Part shown: piece by piece, positions 12,201 through 16,873 of the stretch | Layout of the letters: each line of letters starts with the position of its first letter | Position numbering within the stretch: position 1 is the stretch's first letter | Source: Desulfobacteraceae bacterium UBA2230 | GTDB lineage: Bacteria; Desulfobacterota; Desulfobacteria; Desulfobacterales; Desulfosarcinaceae | Length of the DNA: 16,873 nt | Reading direction: 5' to 3' | Assembly (NCBI GenBank): GCA_002348005.1 | Contig: DDYQ01000188.1 | Span: forward strand, 1-16,873 | Program-made: the position numbers and the translations under genes | Notes under the pieces: generated by a model | The model's database searches: none | The model's input: the letters and a program-made list of their open reading frames with translations, nothing else | What the model was told of the DNA's origin: nothing

Positions 12201-13522
12201 TGTCGCTGGCTGTCGAAAAGCTGGGTAACCGCCACCGCCCCCAGCTCCGCATCCATTTCGCCTCCGAGCGGCGGAACATTATTCAAATCGCGAATCCGCG
12301 AGAAACAGCGTGAGACAAAGACCTGCCGATTATTGTCGGTTCGGAACACACCGAATCGCAGGTTGGTCATATCCTTGAGCGGCAGTCGATTGATCAGTTC
12401 TTTGGTAACCCATATCTGGCCTTGATTGCTGAGGCCGGACAGGCATGTGGCGACCCGCAACGTGCTCCCGAAAGTGGTCAAGCCGTCTCCCAGAGAGGAT
12501 CGTACGGTACCCAGCAAATCCTCTGTCGAATGGATTCCTATATTTAATTCTATTGCATGCAGCCAGCCTTTGCGAATTTTCCATTCACGGCCCAATTCAA
12601 GCATTCTGGATTTCAATTCCAGAGCGCACTCGATGACGTGCATGGGGCTGTGCTCGGACTGGCCGACCGGGACAAAATAGCCCAAGAGACCGCTGTTGGT
12701 GTAAGGGCCGAAAATCCCACCATAATTTTCAATGATCTCGATACCGGATTGCCAAATACGCTGCAGCAAACGGCTGTACTCTTCGGATATCATCTCGGTC
12801 TGCAACGTGTCGGCATAGTTCAGTTGTGCGGCCAGGATATGAACGGGCATCTGTACGGGCTGGGAATGCTGTCTTACCGCTTCTATCCTTTGCTCGATAT
12901 CAGCGGCACGGGCCATTCCGGTTTCTGCTGCAGCGGCTGTGGCACTGTCAAAGACCAACAGACGCCCCTCGGAAAAATCCGTGGCCACCACCCAGTAAGA
13001 TGCAATCAGCCCGCTCGAATGAACCTGTCGAAGACGCCCGCTGAAGACGTCTCGCGCATAAGAAAGGGTTGGTTCATTGAGCATCGATTGCAGAACTTCG
13101 CGCTCGCGGTCGTCACGCTTGGCGATCTGTTCCCGGACGAATTCAAGCGGAGCCATGCCAAGGGCGTGTTGAACAAAGAATGCCGCCCATTGACGCCAGT
13201 TATTCACCTTGCTTTGGAAAGCCGGATCCAGCAGCAGATCGAAGATATCTGTAGCGGTCCCGGCACGTCCCTGGCCGGGGGGCAGATGCCACAGTTCCTT
13301 GCGGGCCGCTTGATTCTGCCAGACCAGTTTCAACTGACGGTCAATCAGGAGCGCCGGCGATTTGATTGACTGGGGTGACAGGGTCGGCAGCGCGGGTTCC
13401 GGGGTGCGGCTCGTTTGGGTTTCTCTGGCTGCGGATTCGAATTCCGAGTCATTTCCCGGTGGCGAAAACTTGCGAACGATGTTTTCCAGGGGATGGCCTT
13501 TTGGGGTGGCGTGTTCGATCAT
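12197..13522 (-). CDS. degenerate class III nucleotide cyclase-like protein with N-terminal PAS-like region
   Basis: This is a 441-residue soluble protein. Residues about 52-105 (SPALLIDRQLKLVWQNQAA) look like the start of a PAS-type sensor. A linker follows, then a C-terminal domain (about 225-405) with class III adenylate/guanylate cyclase architecture: VHILAAQLNYADTL (227-240), ENYGGIFGPYTNSGLLGYF (265-283), LNIGIHSTEDLLGTV (326-340) and TTFGSTLRVATCLSGL (349-364). Aligned by eye to FADIRGFT and GDGxxAxF, the two metal-binding Asp positions are Gln233 and Ser277. The Asn-x3-Arg helix that stabilises the transition state (VNLAAR in active enzymes) reads Arg356-x3-Cys360. The domain is therefore probably catalytically dead and may bind a ligand or partner instead. 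A GGAG 7 nt upstream supports the ATG. The last codons overlap the VOC gene. Confidence 0.87.
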   Translation of the reverse strand: MIEHATPKGHPLENIVRKFSPPGNDSEFESAARETQTSRTPEPALPTLSPQSIKSPALLIDRQLKLVWQNQAARKELWHLPPGQGRAGTATDIFDLLLDPAFQSKVNNWRQWAAFFVQHALGMAPLEFVREQIAKRDDREREVLQSMLNEPTLSYARDVFSGRLRQVHSSGLIASYWVVATDFSEGRLLVFDSATAAAAETGMARAADIEQRIEAVRQHSQPVQMPVHILAAQLNYADTLQTEMISEEYSRLLQRIWQSGIEIIENYGGIFGPYTNSGLLGYFVPVGQSEHSPMHVIECALELKSRMLELGREWKIRKGWLHAIELNIGIHSTEDLLGTVRSSLGDGLTTFGSTLRVATCLSGLSNQGQIWVTKELINRLPLKDMTNLRFGVFRTDNNRQVFVSRCFSRIRDLNNVPPLGGEMDAELGAVAVTQLFDSQRQ

Positions 13523-13592
13523 TCAGCAGCTCCGAATATTAGCGTTGGATTTATAAAGATGTGGCACTACCGATGGGAGTCCGAGCTGCACC

Positions 13593-13620
13593 ATTTCACC
13601 ACCCCATGCGGTTTTGTCAA
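13593..13620 (-). promoter_or_regulatory. candidate promoter for the cyclase-like/VOC operon
   Basis: Read on the minus strand, a perfect TTGACA (13620-13615) is followed after 16 nt by TGAAAT (13598-13593, 4 of 6) with an extended -10 TGG just before it. The start codon at 13522 is about 65 nt further on. A second AT-rich TATAAA (13555-13550) lies nearer the gene but lacks a -35. The rest of the 199-nt divergent gap shows no convincing promoter for the plus-strand YkgJ-like gene. Confidence 0.4.
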
Positions 13621-13721
13621 GGGAAAAACCGAACAGCGAAAAACGGCACCTCCGGAGAGGATCTGATACGGTCTTCAGGCTTGCGCTTCGTTTTTGGATT
13701 TTTCTGTGCTATCAGAGCAAT

Positions 13722-14351
13722 ATGAACGATTACCAGATCGAGCAGTTGACTGCTCTGGGGCAGGTGAAGGCGGCATTAGGGAGTCTGACTGGCGCCGCAT
13801 TGTCGGAACTCCGGGCGCAAGCGGCCGAGTACCTCGAATTCCGCCGCAGGGTGGATACTTTTCTAGCCCGCCACTTCGGCGGGTACTGCACCTTGGCGTG
13901 CTATCAGAATCAGCGAAGTGCCTGTTGCAGCAAGGACGGCATCATTGTTTTCTGGGCCGACGTTGTGGTCAATGCATTGCACTCGCATCCTGGAGAATTG
14001 GATGCGATCCAGACGTCAATTCGGCAACCGTTTTACCCGCACAAGTGCATATTTCTTGCGCAGAACGGATGTTTGTGGCGAGTACGGCCGCTGCTCTGCA
14101 CCATGTTCCTGTGCGATGGTGTATATCAAAGCGTGCTCGGCGCGAACCTCGATCTTCAACGCCAATGGGAAGCATTGCTGGCTGAGTCCAAGACTTTTCG
14201 CTGGCCCGACCGCCCGGTGATGTTCGATGCACTGGAGCGCTTTTTCATGGATCTGGGATGCCGCTCCACCCTCATGCACCTGCATACCAGTCCTGGATTA
14301 TTGCGCGTCAAGCGCCTTGCCGAGATTGCTCCGCCGCATTCAAATTCTTGA
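13722..14351 (+). CDS. YkgJ-like cysteine-cluster protein
   Basis: This is a 209-residue cytoplasmic protein of the YkgJ (CxxCxxCC) type, whose members are annotated as zinc- or iron-chelating and whose role is mostly unknown. The first cluster is Cys56-x3-Cys60-x7-Cys68-Cys69, looser than the canonical CxxCxxCC. The second half, KCIFLAQNGCLWRVRPLLC (108-126), followed by MFLC, closely matches the family's CPFL-GxCxIYxxRPxxC pattern and adds Cys109, Cys117, Cys126 and Cys131. Cys180 is a further one near the end. Residues 1-50 are a helical lead-in. I chose the ATG at 13722; a longer frame starting at a TTG (13614) adds 36 basic, low-similarity residues and is unlikely. The ribosome binding site is weak (AGAG). 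The gene is divergent from the cyclase-like gene and convergent with the synthase gene. Confidence 0.85.
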   Translation: MNDYQIEQLTALGQVKAALGSLTGAALSELRAQAAEYLEFRRRVDTFLARHFGGYCTLACYQNQRSACCSKDGIIVFWADVVVNALHSHPGELDAIQTSIRQPFYPHKCIFLAQNGCLWRVRPLLCTMFLCDGVYQSVLGANLDLQRQWEALLAESKTFRWPDRPVMFDALERFFMDLGCRSTLMHLHTSPGLLRVKRLAEIAPPHSNS

Positions 14352-14425
14352 AGTTAAAGTTGATGAAACGGCAATAACGATCCGTTCCGGCTGTGGAAAT
14401 CTGATCATTATAACGGGTGTCGCGT

Positions 14426-14441
14426 AATCGCCCGCGCGATT
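14426..14441. terminator. short hairpin between convergent genes
   Basis: AATCGC (14426-14431) and GCGATT (14436-14441) form a perfect 6-bp stem with a 4-nt CCGC loop, in the 98-nt gap between the YkgJ-like and synthase stop codons. There is no T-run on either strand, so a role in ending both transcripts is only a guess from position. Confidence 0.3.
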
Positions 14442-14449
14442 CGACCCTG

Positions 14450-16873
14450 CTATCCATGGAACGCCTTTACCAAGGCGGCGTCCATTATGGCCTCGTACCC
14501 TTTCAGTTCCGCGACCACATGCTTGTTTTCGTCCAGAAAATAATAATTGCCAACCATCTTGCGATCGGTCACATTCTCGATTTCGAGCACGGAAATGACA
14601 CCCTGCTCCGGGAATCGATCCTGGTATTGACGGTAGGCGGCCGCGTAACTCGGCAGCGAAGGCATTCCTTTTTGTTCCTGGCACCAGATGATGGCCATCT
14701 GGAAAGCACAATCCAGAATGAGCGGGTCGGCGATCCAGCGGCTGCGCATCGGTTCCACCATCCAACGCTCAGGAGCAGGGGCCGCGTCAACCTGCGCCGA
14801 TAAGCCCCTTTCCGAAATAGCGATAATTTTTCGGATACCACGTAAATGATGGCCGTGGAAAAGAATCTGCTCGTAAATTTCTTCCATGGAGCGCGATACG
14901 GTTCTGCCCTTGAAATGGCCGTTCTCCTCAAAGCGCGGCGCTTGAGGCAGTTGATCGGCCAGAAGGGCCCTCGCTTGGCTGTGAACGATCTCGCGACCCT
15001 CTTTGACGCCGTCACGAATCTCCACTTCGACCTCGAGGAGTTGCCCCTTGCGCAAAGGTTTTCCGGCCATCAAGCGGATGGTCTTGCGACCGTTTTCCAA
15101 CGTTATGCCCCTGAGCAGGCGCAGGTTGTCGATTCCGTGCAGGGCCATACCCGGATTGGCGTGCAAGGCGCCATGTGCCAGCCATTCGGTGATGAGCGCC
15201 AGCGGTACTACCGGACGACCGTCCAGGTAGTGTGATTTGAGAACGGGATAGCGTTCCACATCGATTTCGCGGCGGGCGGTCTGGGCCAGTGCGGATGCAG
15301 CGTGCATGGTCGAAACCGCGGTTTCGGCCGGGATCTGGTCGTAGGGAGAAGGCAGTGGGCCCCCGATGACGACTTCAACAGGACCATCCAGCCCTTGTCG
15401 CATCTCGGCCAGCAGGGCAGCCGCACCCTGCTGCATTGAAATCAGGTCGACACCCTGCTTCTGGAAACTCCGCCGCAGGGACGGAGTCACCATCCCGCCG
15501 TCCCAGGGACCCCAATTGAGCGCGGCAACTTTACAACCCGGCCGCTCGGCGGCAATCGTGTGCGCCATCTTGTTGAGGGCCTCATTGGCCATCGCGTAGT
15601 CGGCTTGCCCGCTGTTGCCCATACGTGCGCTGACTGAAGAGAAAAGCAGCAGATAGCGCAGATTATCCTCCGCAGCTGCATTGAGTATGTTTTCCAGTCC
15701 AGCGACCTTGGTATTGAAAACACGTTCGAACTGCTCCGGCCGTTTATCTTGAATCAAACGGTCTTCCAGAACGCCTGCGCCGTGAATCAAGGCGCGAACG
15801 GGGCCGAATTCTTTGCGAATACGATGAAAAACTGCCTCAATGGCGACTTTGTCGCATACGTCGGCGCTGAAATAGCGCACGGTGTTGCCGTTTTCTTCCA
15901 TTTCAGCCAATGTCCGCAGTATCTGGCGATTGGCCATCACGGCCCTGTACGCGCGGGTCAGCGCTTTAGGCGTGGCGTGGGGTCCCAATTGGTGATCGAG
16001 GATGGCTTTTTTTATGGTGCCTTCATCGGACAGACGCTCCAGCCATTTCGGCTCCCGGTCAGGTGCCGGCGACCGTCCGATCAGGGCCAGGCGGCAGCGA
16101 GTGGCGGCTGCCAATGCCGTGCATGCCGCGGCAGTGACGCCGCGAGCGCCGCCCGTCACCACCACTACATCATTTGCATTCAAGTGGATGGCGTCTTTTC
16201 CAGAGGCAGGCGTTGCAACCAGCGTCAGCGTCACGCGTTGGGCGGCACACAACCCGATCTCCAACGGACCATGGGGCTCGTCCTTCAGTATTTCATCCGC
16301 CAGAACATGCATTTGAGCTTTTATATCTTTCCACTGCGGATCAACGTCAATGGCCCGGCAGCGAATTTGAGGCCATTCCAGGGCTGCGGTTTTGGCCAAT
16401 CCGGCCAGAGCCCCCTGGCGTGGGTCATTGAAACGGTCCGCCTGAAAGCCGAAGGCACCGTCTAAAAATGAAACAGTGGCAAAGAAAGCGTTGCCCGATC
16501 CGGACGCCGCGTTCAGAAGGGGAGCTGCAGCTCGAGCCCATTCAAAGGCTCGAGTCGGAGTCAGCGGCGCGAGCAGGATCAGTCCGGCCAAGTGAGGGTC
16601 ACGAGTCAGATCGTCAGAATGTGTCAGTGTTCTGACAGTGATATCCCGCCGCTCCAACTGCGCGATCAACTCCGGAAGCATATCGGCGCTGTCCGAAATC
16701 ACAGCGACATAATGGTGCTCCGGCAATCTTAACGACTTCCCGGAAGAAGACGGCGCCGGGACAACCCGGACGATATGTCGCGGTGCAGGGCACGAGACGA
16801 TCTCAGGAGCGGCTTCCATATCGGGTGGGGTTTCGATTGAAGGTGCGGCCGTGAGGTAATCGCAGATCTGGCC
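14450..16873 (-). CDS. C-terminal part of a PfaA-like type I polyketide/polyunsaturated fatty acid synthase (end of ACP, KR, DH)
   Basis: The frame is open to the right edge, so only the last 807 residues are visible. The first visible residues, GQICDYLTAA, look like the last helix of an acyl carrier domain. Numbering from the ATG at 16819, a ketoreductase follows: a structural half (about 35-205) and a catalytic half with TGGARGVTAA (222-231) for NADPH, SSVSA (394-398) and Tyr408-x3-Asn412. A hot-dog dehydratase then carries HYLDGRPVVP (His530, the HxxxGxxxxP motif) and Asp703-x3-Gln707 (the DxxxQ motif). Both active sites look intact. The ACP-KR-DH order at the C-terminus is that of PfaA in polyunsaturated fatty acid synthases and related iterative PKS/FAS proteins. 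It should reduce and dehydrate beta-ketoacyl chains on its own ACPs. The ATG at 16819 is internal. Product and upstream KS/AT domains cannot be seen. Confidence 0.93.
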   Translation of the reverse strand, partial: GQICDYLTAAPSIETPPDMEAAPEIVSCPAPRHIVRVVPAPSSSGKSLRLPEHHYVAVISDSADMLPELIAQLERRDITVRTLTHSDDLTRDPHLAGLILLAPLTPTRAFEWARAAAPLLNAASGSGNAFFATVSFLDGAFGFQADRFNDPRQGALAGLAKTAALEWPQIRCRAIDVDPQWKDIKAQMHVLADEILKDEPHGPLEIGLCAAQRVTLTLVATPASGKDAIHLNANDVVVVTGGARGVTAAACTALAAATRCRLALIGRSPAPDREPKWLERLSDEGTIKKAILDHQLGPHATPKALTRAYRAVMANRQILRTLAEMEENGNTVRYFSADVCDKVAIEAVFHRIRKEFGPVRALIHGAGVLEDRLIQDKRPEQFERVFNTKVAGLENILNAAAEDNLRYLLLFSSVSARMGNSGQADYAMANEALNKMAHTIAAERPGCKVAALNWGPWDGGMVTPSLRRSFQKQGVDLISMQQGAAALLAEMRQGLDGPVEVVIGGPLPSPYDQIPAETAVSTMHAASALAQTARREIDVERYPVLKSHYLDGRPVVPLALITEWLAHGALHANPGMALHGIDNLRLLRGITLENGRKTIRLMAGKPLRKGQLLEVEVEIRDGVKEGREIVHSQARALLADQLPQAPRFEENGHFKGRTVSRSMEEIYEQILFHGHHLRGIRKIIAISERGLSAQVDAAPAPERWMVEPMRSRWIADPLILDCAFQMAIIWCQEQKGMPSLPSYAAAYRQYQDRFPEQGVISVLEIENVTDRKMVGNYYFLDENKHVVAELKGYEAIMDAALVKAFHG

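Noticed and set aside
12557..13369. Long open frame (270 codons) on the plus strand opposite the cyclase-like gene
   Set aside because: It is antisense to a well-supported gene with clear domain signatures, shows no recognisable motifs and is expected by chance in GC-rich coding DNA.
13562..13576. TGGCAC resembling the -24 element of a sigma54 promoter
   Set aside because: No GC dinucleotide stands at the required -12 spacing (the sequence there is GATGGGAG), so the pair of elements is incomplete.
13614..13721. N-terminal extension of the YkgJ-like protein using a TTG start
   Set aside because: The added residues are basic and low in similarity to the family, and the ATG at 13722 gives a normal-length protein.
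14367..14386. AACGG/CCGTT inverted repeat after the YkgJ-like gene
   Set aside because: Only 5 bp with a 10-nt loop and no T-run; too weak to call a terminator.
15749..16465. Long open frame (238 codons) on the plus strand opposite the synthase gene
   Set aside because: The minus strand encodes intact KR motifs throughout; the plus frame has an unnatural composition and no start-site signals.

Overview
The window looks like chromosomal housekeeping and accessory DNA from a moderately GC-rich Gram-negative bacterium. The gene set (a lysine-type EF-P, a YkgJ-type cysteine-cluster protein, a PfaA-like ACP-KR-DH synthase, a DUF89/ARMT1-like protein and a MrfA-type helicase) suggests a Desulfobacterota (deltaproteobacterial sulfate-reducer) background. 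That placement is inference from general gene content, not from a marker gene. I see no tRNA, rRNA, CRISPR array, insertion sequence or phage gene.

Layout. 1-1.3 kb (+): the 3' part of a TrpF-like (beta/alpha)8 isomerase, then elongation factor P. 1.4-2.7 kb (-): a CorC/HlyC-type CNNM+CBS membrane protein convergent with efp. A strong structured element lies between them, and a hairpin covers the CorC start site. 2.9-5.9 kb (+): a 973-residue DEAH-type helicase with a DUF1998-like zinc region, fused to a DEDD 3'-5' exonuclease-like domain. It resembles a one-chain version of the Bacillus MrfA/MrfB repair pair and is preceded by a possible 15-codon coupled leader ORF. Its 3' end overlaps, tail to tail, the next gene.

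9.9-5.8 kb (-): a compact three-gene unit, GT4 glycosyltransferase > HAD phosphatase > DUF89/ARMT1-like putative phosphatase. The first two genes overlap by 14 nt and the last two are 16 nt apart. It is divergent from manA (mannose-6-phosphate isomerase, +), whose promoter region carries a palindrome. Together these suggest a sugar-phosphate/glycoside pathway. 11.3-11.6 kb (+): a 72-residue protein of unknown function with its own promoter and a good ribosome binding site. 13.5-11.6 kb (-): a class III cyclase-like protein that has lost both metal-binding aspartates, translationally coupled to a VOC (glyoxalase/dioxygenase-fold) protein. 13.7-14.4 kb (+): a YkgJ-like cysteine-cluster protein. 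16.9-14.4 kb (-): the C-terminal part (end of ACP, KR, DH) of a large iterative type I synthase resembling PfaA, running off the window.

No single gene cluster here is a clear, complete new system. The best leads are the helicase-exonuclease fusion, the GT-HAD-DUF89/manA locus, the degenerate cyclase coupled to a VOC protein, and the RNA structures at 1346-1415 and 2680-2703.
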